NCBI GenBank assembly: GCA_002506105.1
Contig: DAWU01000060.1
Location: 1 to 25,918, forward strand
DNA length: 25,918 nucleotides
Reading direction: 5' to 3'
Origin: Methanolinea sp. UBA275
GTDB lineage: Archaea > Halobacteriota > Methanomicrobia > Methanomicrobiales > Methanospirillaceae
Shown here: positions 14,920-22,031 of the stretch, in pieces
Layout of the letters: each line of letters starts with the position of its first letter
Position numbering within the stretch: position 1 is the first letter of the stretch
Position numbers and translations under genes: made by a program
The notes under the pieces: generated by a model
What the model was told of the DNA's origin: nothing
The model's database searches: none
The model's input: the letters and a program-made list of their open reading frames with translations, nothing else

Positions 14920-15183
14920 TTGATCAATATACCATGGGCTCGATGGGGGGTGAGTATCACGAGTCTATCAGAACCAGAGTGTGAGAATAGCACTGATGAA
15001 AAAAAATCCTGCCCCGTTTTTGGAGTTGAGAGTGGAGGGCCGATTATTGGCCTTGGTCTCCTCATCATATTCTTCGGAATAGTGTCTCTAATGTCGGGTC
15101 CAGTACAGGCATTTCCACTCCCACTATCACTGATCTTTTTCGGGTTTGGGGTATTCCTGGTCTGGCTGGGATTCAAAAAATAA
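14920..15183 (+). CDS. Small two-helix membrane protein
   Basis: An 87-residue hypothetical protein. A polar N-terminus of about 40 residues is followed by two hydrophobic segments (about 41-60, IIGLGLLIIFFGIVSLM, and 66-85, PLPLSLIFFGFGVFLVWLGF) separated by a short turn, so a hairpin in the membrane is likely. The start is uncertain: TTG at 14920 opens the frame, while GTG at 14950 preceded by G-rich sequence is an alternative that would give 77 residues. No family is recognised. It lies 49 bp upstream of the HEAT-repeat gene on the same strand, so the two could be cotranscribed. Confidence 0.55.
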   Translation: MINIPWARWGVSITSLSEPECENSTDEKKSCPVFGVESGGPIIGLGLLIIFFGIVSLMSGPVQAFPLPLSLIFFGFGVFLVWLGFKK

Positions 15184-15232
15184 TTGGAAAACATTTCCTC
15201 TGATCAGAACGAAACTCATCGGTTGAACTTAC

Positions 15233-15838
15233 ATGCAAGATCCAGAACAATCGGGCCCCACCTTCCCCATGGGAAGATCAGCGGACATTCTTGAAAAGGA
15301 GGCACTTCACTCATCCCATCCACACATTCGTGCATATTCAGTGTACCTGCTTGGACTCGAAAAGGACCCATCGTTGAAAAGACACTTCCTTTCAGCAATC
15401 CGGGACAATGATAAAAGGGTAAGAGCCCAGGCAGCCGCAGCGCTTGCTGCACTCGGTGAAAATGCTCTTGAGGACCTCGTTGAACTGCTAAAGGATGAGG
15501 ACTGGAGAGTGCGGTACAGGGCTGCGGAGGCACTTGAGAAGATCCCTTCATCCCGTGGATCTGATCCCCTTATCCGTGCATTGTCTGACGGGAAGGATCA
15601 TGTCAGGTACATGGCAGTAAAATCTCTGGGAGCCCTTGGAGAGAAGAATGCATTGCCTGGAATTATCCAAACGCTTTCCGATGAGAATGAATATGTCCGG
15701 AGAATAGCTGCAATCTCGCTCGGGAACATTGGTGGGGAGGATGCATATACTGCGATCACAGAGGCCCTCATTATCGAATCCTCGGAACCGGTGAGGGAGG
15801 CTCTCCGAATTGCACTGCAAAAAAAGACTGAAGGATAG
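15233..15838 (+). CDS. HEAT-repeat protein
   Basis: A 201-residue protein made of about five PBS-lyase type HEAT repeats of 31 residues, with regular spacing visible in segments such as RVRAQAAAALAALGENALED, WRVRYRAAEALEKI, HVRYMAVKSLGALGEKNAL and YVRRIAAISLGNIGGEDA. It is probably a cytoplasmic scaffold binding another protein; the partner is unknown. No signal peptide. The end lies 3 bp from the end of convergent metG. The upstream small membrane protein is the nearest candidate partner by position only. Confidence 0.85.
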   Translation: MQDPEQSGPTFPMGRSADILEKEALHSSHPHIRAYSVYLLGLEKDPSLKRHFLSAIRDNDKRVRAQAAAALAALGENALEDLVELLKDEDWRVRYRAAEALEKIPSSRGSDPLIRALSDGKDHVRYMAVKSLGALGEKNALPGIIQTLSDENEYVRRIAAISLGNIGGEDAYTAITEALIIESSEPVREALRIALQKKTEG

Positions 15839-15841
15839 GGA

Positions 15842-17830
15842 TTACCGTATCTTTGTCCCTGGAGGAACCTCAATTTTTGGCACGAGGAGCGATGCACGTT
15901 CCCCCGCGGCAAGGAGCATTCCCCGGCTTTCCACACCGAAAATTCTTGCTGGCTGCAGGTTGACCACCACCACCACAGGGGTCCCGATTAGGTCGGCAGG
16001 AGAGTAGAATGGTGCGATGCCGGCGACGATCTGCCTGGTTTCGTCTCCAACATCCACCTGGAGTTTCAGAAGTTTTGATGACTTCGGAACCGGCTCTGCC
16101 GCGATGATCCTTCCGGTCCGCAAATCCAGCCGGGAAAAATCCTCAATGGAGACAGTCTCTGTCTTCTTTCCCTTCTTCCCGGCCTCTTCAACTCTCTTGC
16201 GTAGAAGGGCATCCATTTTGCCAATAAACTCATCTTCAAGTTTGGGAAAGAGAGGCCGGGGTACTGGGAGTGATCCAGGCGGGAGATCGCAAAGGGCTGT
16301 GTCAAAGGTGCATTGATTCATATCACCCCGGTTTCCCATCATAGCCCAGATCTCTCCTGCCTTCCCTGGCAGGACCGGTTCGAGGAGGAGCGCAAGAGCA
16401 TTGACAAGGACAAGGCAGTCCTTCACTACTTGTTGTGCAGCCGCCCTGTCCGTTTTTATGAGTTTCCAGGGAGCACTGGTCTGGATATAATTATTCCCGA
16501 ACGCAGCGAGTGCCATCATCTCATCGACTGCGATCTTGAAATCGTAATCCTGAACCGCCCTGTCTACTGATGAAAACGAACGAGATATCTGTTCGAAGAT
16601 CTCTTTTCGCGCATGCAGATCAGGAATTCCGCCACACTCCTTATGTGCAAAATAGAGCGTCCGGTATACGAAATTCCCCAGGGTATTGACAAGCTCGTTA
16701 TTCACCCGTTCCTGGAAGACCTTCCAGGAGAAATTCAGATCCTTGGTATGATTGGTATATGAGAGGAGATAATACCGGAGATAATCCGCAGGGAGCCCTT
16801 TGTCCAGGTAATCGTCATTGGTCCATACGACATATCCCCTGGATTTAGAAAACTTGTGGTCATCCACCTTCACCATCCCGCTGGCGACGATCGAATGCGG
16901 AGTTCCGTATCCGGCACCCTTGAGGAGCGCCGGCCAGAAGATACAGTGGTGGTAGATGATATCCCCCCCGATGAAGTGTGTCACCCTGTTCCCGCCGCAC
17001 CAGAGTTCTTTCCAGTCATTTCCTGTCTTATTTGCCCATTCCTCCGTGAACGAGATATACCCTATAGGAGCATCCACCCACACGTACACGACGAGGTCAT
17101 CACGGCCGGGAAATTTCACCCCCCAGTCAAGCGTCCTGGTGATGCACCAATCATGAAGCTCCTCTTTTACCCATCCTATGGCATAATTCCTGGCGTTCAG
17201 AGTTCCGGAGAGCCCATCGAGGTATCCCAGTAAGAATTCCTTGAACTCGCTGAGCTTGAAAAAATAATGCTCCTGGTCCCGGAGTTCAGCCCTGGTCTTG
17301 CACACCATACAGACCGGATCCTTGATTTCGCCCGGCTCCAAGTGCCGGCCACATCCCTGGTCGCACTCATCTCCCCGCGCCTGGGTTCCGCAGTGGGGGC
17401 ATGTCCCCTCTACGTAGCGGTCGGGAAGAAAACGGCGGCACTTTGTGCAGTAACTCTGTTTTATAACCTTTGAATACACGAATCCATGTTCGACCAGGGC
17501 TTCGACAATCTGCCTGGTCCGGGAATGGTTGGTGGGATCATCAGTCATCCCGAAGTGGTCGAAGTTGACAAGCATCCTTCGGAAGGTTGTATCAAAATGA
17601 GCATGGTACCGCTCTGACATTTCCCTCGGGGAGATCTTCTCCGCCTCTGCGCTGACCACGATTGGCGTTCCATGGTTATCCGAACCGCAGACGAATATAA
17701 CCTCTTCTCCCTTCCTCCTGAGGTAGCGAACGTAAAAATCCGCGGGGACGTAGGTTCGCAGGTGCCCGATGTGACAGGGTCCATTGGTATATGGCAGTCC
17801 GCAGGTCACCAGAATGGGCTTCTCACTCAT
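15842..17830 (-). CDS. metG: Methionyl-tRNA synthetase
   Basis: A 662-residue class I synthetase charging tRNA-Met. The HIGH motif is at residues 20-23 (PCHIGHLRTY) and the KMSKS loop appears as KFSKS. A long zinc-binding insertion carries CTKC, CPHC, CDQGC and CMVC knuckles, i.e. two zinc sites as in the archaeal/E. coli type. The C-terminal 110 residues (from about DFSRLDLRTGRI) form an EMAPII/Trbp111-like tRNA-binding and dimerisation domain fused in the same chain. ATG 17830 begins the conserved MSEKPILVTCGLPYTNG; 45 further codons upstream are not family-like. A TATA element about 28 bp upstream suggests an almost leaderless mRNA. Confidence 0.97.
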   Translation of the reverse strand: MSEKPILVTCGLPYTNGPCHIGHLRTYVPADFYVRYLRRKGEEVIFVCGSDNHGTPIVVSAEAEKISPREMSERYHAHFDTTFRRMLVNFDHFGMTDDPTNHSRTRQIVEALVEHGFVYSKVIKQSYCTKCRRFLPDRYVEGTCPHCGTQARGDECDQGCGRHLEPGEIKDPVCMVCKTRAELRDQEHYFFKLSEFKEFLLGYLDGLSGTLNARNYAIGWVKEELHDWCITRTLDWGVKFPGRDDLVVYVWVDAPIGYISFTEEWANKTGNDWKELWCGGNRVTHFIGGDIIYHHCIFWPALLKGAGYGTPHSIVASGMVKVDDHKFSKSRGYVVWTNDDYLDKGLPADYLRYYLLSYTNHTKDLNFSWKVFQERVNNELVNTLGNFVYRTLYFAHKECGGIPDLHARKEIFEQISRSFSSVDRAVQDYDFKIAVDEMMALAAFGNNYIQTSAPWKLIKTDRAAAQQVVKDCLVLVNALALLLEPVLPGKAGEIWAMMGNRGDMNQCTFDTALCDLPPGSLPVPRPLFPKLEDEFIGKMDALLRKRVEEAGKKGKKTETVSIEDFSRLDLRTGRIIAAEPVPKSSKLLKLQVDVGDETRQIVAGIAPFYSPADLIGTPVVVVVNLQPARIFGVESRGMLLAAGERASLLVPKIEVPPGTKIR

Positions 17831-17852
17831 CACTATGCTTTTGATGGTGATG

Positions 17853-17862
17853 CTATAAATAA
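17853..17862 (-). promoter_or_regulatory. TATA box of metG
   Basis: Read on the minus strand, TTATTTATAG lies about 28 bp before the metG ATG. That is the spacing expected if transcription starts at or next to the start codon. The same 42-bp gap separates metG from the divergent gene at 17873. Confidence 0.55.
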
Positions 17863-17872
17863 CTGAAGAGCG

Positions 17873-18664
17873 ATGGCGAAAAAGCTCGTATTCGAGACGG
17901 TTTCTCTCGGTTCGGAACCACAGGTGCCGGATGCAGGAACTCTTGCGGAGTGGGTCGGATCCCAAAGGGGCAAGAAGGGTGATATTACCTCATACTACCT
18001 TGAAAACGGGCTCAAGCCACAGAGGGATGCAGGAGTGATCCACCACTGTGCAGGCGGAATCTGTTATGGTGACCGGGTAAGGGAGTCCCTCCTTGGTGTA
18101 TCCGAAGGGGAGATAACAGGGGAACTGGGAATTCTGCCGGACTACTTTATGGATGATTGTGTCCGGATCAGGGAGATATCCGGGACGTGCAGGGTTGCCC
18201 TTCCTGCTCCTCATCAGATCTCACTTGCAGACCGGTATTATCACGACCAGGAAGAGCTCTCTGCAGCACTCATCTCCCAATACCGCCGGATTTTCAGAAC
18301 GATGAGGGATTGCGGGATTTCAGGGAATGTGCTCCACTGCACCCAGGCAATTCCAGAAGAATTGGAATCCCTGGCGGGAAAGCATGTATTCTTCTACATG
18401 GAATCCCCCGGGGTGGAATCGATGGGGACGATACTCGAATACCAGCACGCCCTGGCATTGAAACCTGGTGATATCCCGAAATTATCCGAAGTGCGTGAAG
18501 AATACACCATTGACCGGGTAATCATCCTCGACCCTGTAGCACGTGATCTCCGCGGGCTTCTCAATTCTTTTGATTCAGATCGGGTTCAGGTGGGGGGATA
18601 CTGGACAACCGGTGATGGGGAATACTGGGAATCGCTGGTTGAATCTGCGACTCTCCCATTATGA
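17873..18664 (+). CDS. Conserved-looking protein of unknown function
   Basis: I do not recognise this 263-residue protein. It has no signal peptide or membrane segment and is probably cytoplasmic. It contains scattered cysteines (for example an HHCAGGICYGD segment near residues 57-67, and MRDCG and LHCTQ near 143-156) that could bind metal, but no standard motif. The middle resembles an alpha/beta fold with a helix-rich segment (ADRYYHDQEELSAALISQYR). The start ATG follows a weak GAAG ribosome binding site. It is divergent from metG and its last 6 bp overlap the end of the convergent DHH gene. Codon usage and GC resemble the neighbouring core genes, so it is likely a native lineage gene. Confidence 0.75.
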   Translation: MAKKLVFETVSLGSEPQVPDAGTLAEWVGSQRGKKGDITSYYLENGLKPQRDAGVIHHCAGGICYGDRVRESLLGVSEGEITGELGILPDYFMDDCVRIREISGTCRVALPAPHQISLADRYYHDQEELSAALISQYRRIFRTMRDCGISGNVLHCTQAIPEELESLAGKHVFFYMESPGVESMGTILEYQHALALKPGDIPKLSEVREEYTIDRVIILDPVARDLRGLLNSFDSDRVQVGGYWTTGDGEYWESLVESATLPL

Positions 18665-19630
18665 GGATTCTGCAATTTCCACGAACCGGTCAATACTTGC
18701 AGATCTCCCGAAAAGCCGGAACGAGAGGCGTTCCCAGAGAGTAAAGGGGAGGTTTCCGCCCGCGGCATTGGGATGGCCACCCCCTCCGAAATTCCTCGCA
18801 ATAATATGGCTTACGGGCGGCACCGAGCGCAATGAGAACCTTCCTGATTTGGATATCAGGACTTCCATGTCGGTATTGAGGACATTTCTGATTTCCGCGG
18901 CAGTTTCACTCGGGTACCCGTAGAGGGGAGCAAATGCGATGCGGTATTTCTTTCCCCTGATCTGCGCCTTTCTCACGCTGCGTCCCATGAGGTTCTCCAT
19001 ATCCGTCCGGATATCCCTGTACTGCTCCATGATGTGGTCGTCGGAAAATATGCCCCTGACAAGGCAGTCCCTGACATAATCGCGGTTTTCCCTTCTCTGC
19101 AACACCTGCCCAAGAATTGCAGATCGCGGATCGGCATGGATCCAGAGGTCGTAGTCGCACACCACCCTTGCGATGTCAGCAGCAACAGGATCATCAGGAG
19201 CGAGATCGCGGGCACATATTCCCGTTGCACACGTATCGACCTTCACATGGATGAGATCTGACACCTTCTCGACTCGGGACTGTTCATCCTCACGCCAGCG
19301 GTGATGATCCCTCCATTCCACTCTCCATCCCAGGTCGCGGAGGGATTCGATGTTACTCTCAGATCCCTGGTAATATCCGAGATCAGAGATGCTCAGGGTA
19401 TCCCCCTCTCCTCTGACATCAGAAATGGCTCCCATCACGTGCGGAAACCTGCCCACCGAGCAGAAAATGGTGGTAACGTGCCCGTTCACTCTCCTGTGGA
19501 TCGCATCGCAGCCCACAGCATCAAGGTCATTATGAGTCAGGTGAACAACTCCCCGGGAGCGATCATTGAGCTGCGCAAGGAGGGCTTCATTCCTGTCTTT
19601 CCCGGGGGGACTCTTCCAGGATAATTTCAT
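18659..19630 (-). CDS. DHH-family phosphoesterase
   Basis: A 323-residue DHH/DHHA1 protein, shorter than the RecJ-like one at 2821-4218 and nearer to NrnA-type nanoRNase/pAp or cyclic-dinucleotide phosphodiesterases in size. Motif I appears as HNDLDAVGCDAI (H33-N34-D35-L36-D37), motif II as SDLGYY and the signature as DHHRW. The C-terminal substrate-binding motif is FGGGGHPNAAGG. ATG 19630 is chosen for its ribosome binding site (GAGGTGG) and because the 29 upstream codons are unlike the family. Substrate cannot be assigned; oligonucleotides or cyclic dinucleotides are possible. Confidence 0.85.
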   Translation of the reverse strand: MKLSWKSPPGKDRNEALLAQLNDRSRGVVHLTHNDLDAVGCDAIHRRVNGHVTTIFCSVGRFPHVMGAISDVRGEGDTLSISDLGYYQGSESNIESLRDLGWRVEWRDHHRWREDEQSRVEKVSDLIHVKVDTCATGICARDLAPDDPVAADIARVVCDYDLWIHADPRSAILGQVLQRRENRDYVRDCLVRGIFSDDHIMEQYRDIRTDMENLMGRSVRKAQIRGKKYRIAFAPLYGYPSETAAEIRNVLNTDMEVLISKSGRFSLRSVPPVSHIIARNFGGGGHPNAAGGNLPFTLWERLSFRLFGRSASIDRFVEIAESS

Positions 19631-19696
19631 TGTTTCCACCTCAGGAGAACTGAACAAATGGGGCTTTGGCGCTCGTTCATGCCAGAAAACACATGA

Positions 19697-19703
19697 TTTA
19701 TTA
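19697..19703 (+). promoter_or_regulatory. TATA box of tRNA-Phe
   Basis: TTTATTA lies about 30 bp upstream of the tRNA-Phe 5' end, the usual archaeal spacing. Confidence 0.45.
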
Positions 19704-19729
19704 GTCTGTGCAGACAATATTGTTTCCCT

Positions 19730-19803
19730 GCCTCAGTAGCTCAGTTCGGGAGAGCGCCAGACTGAAGATCTGGTTGTCCCCGGTTCAAATCCGGGCTGAG
19801 GCA
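19730..19803 (+). tRNA. tRNA-Phe (GAA)
   Basis: Acceptor stem GCCTCAG (19730-19736) pairs with CTGAGGC, with discriminator A at 19803. The anticodon stem CCAGA/TCTGG carries anticodon GAA at 19764-19766. The T arm CCCGG-TTCAAAT-CCGGG is intact. There is no intron and no encoded CCA. It is the likely integration target of the element that begins with the recombinase 62 bp downstream. Confidence 0.96.
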
Positions 19804-19835
19804 TCCGGAAGCGGGGTTCAAATCCCGGACGCAAA
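19804..19835 (+). repeat. Degenerate tRNA T-arm copy, possible attachment-site remnant
   Basis: Directly after tRNA-Phe a second T-arm-like sequence occurs. It shares GGTTCAAATCC with the tRNA T arm and ends in GCA like a tRNA 3' end, but the stems do not pair fully. It lies between the tRNA and the recombinase, where a recombination scar would be expected. A TATA-like TTGTATATC (19840-19848) follows and could drive a leaderless recombinase mRNA. Confidence 0.45.
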
Positions 19836-19865
19836 GTTTTTGTATATCCTTTCTGACCCGTTTCT

Positions 19866-21101
19866 ATGGTATCTTCCACGATAGCCACTACCGTACGGGC
19901 CGAAGCTGCATCTTCGCACCGTTTCTCTTGTATCAAACCTGAGTATGGGATGCACACGATCGATGCTGCATTGGCATCGGAGCGAATCACCAAGCGGGAT
20001 GCCGATCTCATCAAGGAATTCATTGCTGAACGTAAAGTTGCCGCAAACATCGGGATCAGCCGGGCGAACAAGTTCACGTATGTCCTAGTCGGATGGAGAC
20101 GGTTCATCGGGCCGTTCACCGACATCTCGATCGCCGATGTTTACACCAGTATTGACACGATGAAGAACAGCCTCACGCAGAAAGGCACACCCTTCAAGCA
20201 GAACACCAAGCATGACTGGGTCCGGGTCCTTCGGCAGTTCCTTCTCTGGATGATCGAGAACGAATATTCCAACCTCCCGGAGAGGAAGATCCGCCGGATC
20301 CAGGTCCCCACCAAGGACACCATGACCCACAAGGCGGCCGACCTCCTCACCCCGGAAGAGGTAAAGGCAATCCTCTCGGCCTGTCGCTGGAGCCGGGACC
20401 GGGCCCTCATCGGCATGCTCTACGAAGGGGGATTCAGGATCGGCGAGCTTGCCCAGATGAAGTGGAGCGACCTCTCATTCGACAGTACCGGTGTTGTCGC
20501 CAATGTCAATTTTAAAACCGGGATTCCCCGGTATGTCAGGATCATCATGGCAAGAGCCTACCTCTCCCAGTGGCGGGCGGATTATCCCGGCGTCCCTGAG
20601 GGGGATGCATTGGTCTTCCTGAACGAGCAGAAGCGGCCACTCACCAACGGAGGGGTCATCAAGCAACTTCACTGCTTATGCGACCGGGGCGGCGTGACGA
20701 AGCACGTCACACCGCACCTCTTCCGGCACTCCAGGATCACTCATCTCATCAACGAAGGAGTTTCAGAGAGCGTGATCAAGATGATGATGTGGGGATCTGT
20801 GCACACCACGATGTTCAAGGTCTATGCCCACCTGACAGGAAAAGATATCGACGATGAGTTGCGCAGGGTCTATGGAATCCAGGCGGGAGAAGAGAAGAAA
20901 CGGGTCCCGAAACTCGAACCCCGGATTTGCCCGAATTGCCACTCGATCATGCCACCGGTCGCCGATTACTGTGCACTCTGTGGCGAGTCACTCCTGAAGA
21001 GCCGTGCGGTAAAAGAGGAGGACATCCAGAAGTTCGTGAAGGAGCACAAAGCGGAGCTCATGGAATACTTGGATAGAGCACCCACAGCTGTGCGGGGGTA
21101 A
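19866..21101 (+). CDS. Tyrosine recombinase/integrase with C-terminal zinc ribbon
   Basis: A 411-residue XerC/D-type site-specific recombinase. A SAM-like core-binding domain (about 40-150) is followed by the catalytic domain (about 160-335), with R191 in GGFRIGELAQMKW, H284 and R287 in PHLFRHSRITHL, and nucleophile Y320 in FKVYAHL. The usual LGH box before the tyrosine is replaced by a WGS sequence, so the second His/Trp position is atypical or filled by Trp. After the catalytic domain a zinc ribbon with two CxxC pairs (CPNC and CALC, about 357-377) precedes a helical tail. The position next to the 3' end of tRNA-Phe fits an integrase using that tRNA as its attachment site. The start at 19866 is the first ATG; 19947 is an alternative. 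Confidence 0.88.
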   Translation: MVSSTIATTVRAEAASSHRFSCIKPEYGMHTIDAALASERITKRDADLIKEFIAERKVAANIGISRANKFTYVLVGWRRFIGPFTDISIADVYTSIDTMKNSLTQKGTPFKQNTKHDWVRVLRQFLLWMIENEYSNLPERKIRRIQVPTKDTMTHKAADLLTPEEVKAILSACRWSRDRALIGMLYEGGFRIGELAQMKWSDLSFDSTGVVANVNFKTGIPRYVRIIMARAYLSQWRADYPGVPEGDALVFLNEQKRPLTNGGVIKQLHCLCDRGGVTKHVTPHLFRHSRITHLINEGVSESVIKMMMWGSVHTTMFKVYAHLTGKDIDDELRRVYGIQAGEEKKRVPKLEPRICPNCHSIMPPVADYCALCGESLLKSRAVKEEDIQKFVKEHKAELMEYLDRAPTAVRG

Positions 21102-21249
21102 TATCTTGTCATAGGTTATTTGGGAGAAAAAGTGTGTTGAATGGAAATTACAATTTTTCAACTATCTGCGGTAGAAATCCATATTAGATAAAAGAGACAC
21201 ACTTCGATAAAAAATATTGAAAATAAACTATGAAAAAAAGTTGAATCCA

Positions 21250-21846
21250 ATGGGATACGACATTTATGGTTCCAATATGTATGTCGGACGTTTAGGGTCT
21301 GCATACGCCACCTGTTTGCTAGATGATTACCTTGAGAAAAATGGAGGCAAGGAATTAAAGAAATTTGCCAGAACAGGTTTCGTCGATAAAACATCAAAAC
21401 TCATGAAAGAGATAGAGAATCTCCCTATTCCTGATGATCCCGATTTAAAAAATATGTTAGAACATTTCCTTACGTTGGTAAACAAATGTGAGGATGTCGT
21501 TATGCTTTCTGACGGGACAAATATTGAAATCGAATTTATCTTTGATGCAAAGGGGTGCGTCGGAGAGCTTTGTTGGCAAAATGAAGTCCCGTTGCTGAAT
21601 AAGTATCTCGAAAAGTATGGCGGGGATCTACTGAAGGAATTGGCGAATAAAGGTACTGTAAAAAAAACACCCGAATTGATGAAAGAATTGGGGGCATTAC
21701 CATCTCAAGAAGAGGAAGCAGACCAATGTATTCAATATCGGGTTGATAGATTGATTGCACTTGTGAAGAAATGCAAGAAGGTTATCACTATCACTAAGGG
21801 CTTTGATGATGATGTAGAAGGACCACAAATATTGTTCGTGCCTTAA
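21250..21846 (+). CDS. Unrecognised protein with an internal duplication
   Basis: A 198-residue cytoplasmic protein with no family I recognise. Two halves repeat: residues 23-89 and 115-184 share the order LL-x2-YLEK-x-GG, a Leu-Lys helix, G-x-V-x-KT, LMKE, LP, then LV-x-KC and a hydrophobic strand ending in Gly. DNA identity between the halves is low, so the duplication is old. The predicted fold is mostly helical with short strands. ATG 21250 is taken as start; an in-frame TTG at 21217 would add 11 residues, and no ribosome binding site is clear for either. The gene and its flanks are markedly more AT-rich than the recombinase and helicase around it, a sign of separate acquisition as cargo. 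Its role is unknown. Confidence 0.65.
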   Translation: MGYDIYGSNMYVGRLGSAYATCLLDDYLEKNGGKELKKFARTGFVDKTSKLMKEIENLPIPDDPDLKNMLEHFLTLVNKCEDVVMLSDGTNIEIEFIFDAKGCVGELCWQNEVPLLNKYLEKYGGDLLKELANKGTVKKTPELMKELGALPSQEEEADQCIQYRVDRLIALVKKCKKVITITKGFDDDVEGPQILFVP

Positions 21847-22031
21847 TAAGGTGAACCAGCAGAACCGTCATACTCCCCCGGCCTCTCGTTGCTTCCAGGG
21901 GGGGCACTGCTACACCCTTCCCTCCTCGCCCTGATGGGACGGCCTTTTCCTCTCTCTTAAAGTCACGGAGGCGAATTCGAAATACTTGATCCCCATCACC
22001 TTTTTCGCGGATCCCTCCTTTATAGCACTCT

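Noticed and set aside
21847..22031. Search for a promoter or hidden gene before the helicase-nuclease
   Set aside because: C-rich runs and a TTTATAGC close to the ATG are present, but the TATA spacing is too short and no reading frame is convincing.
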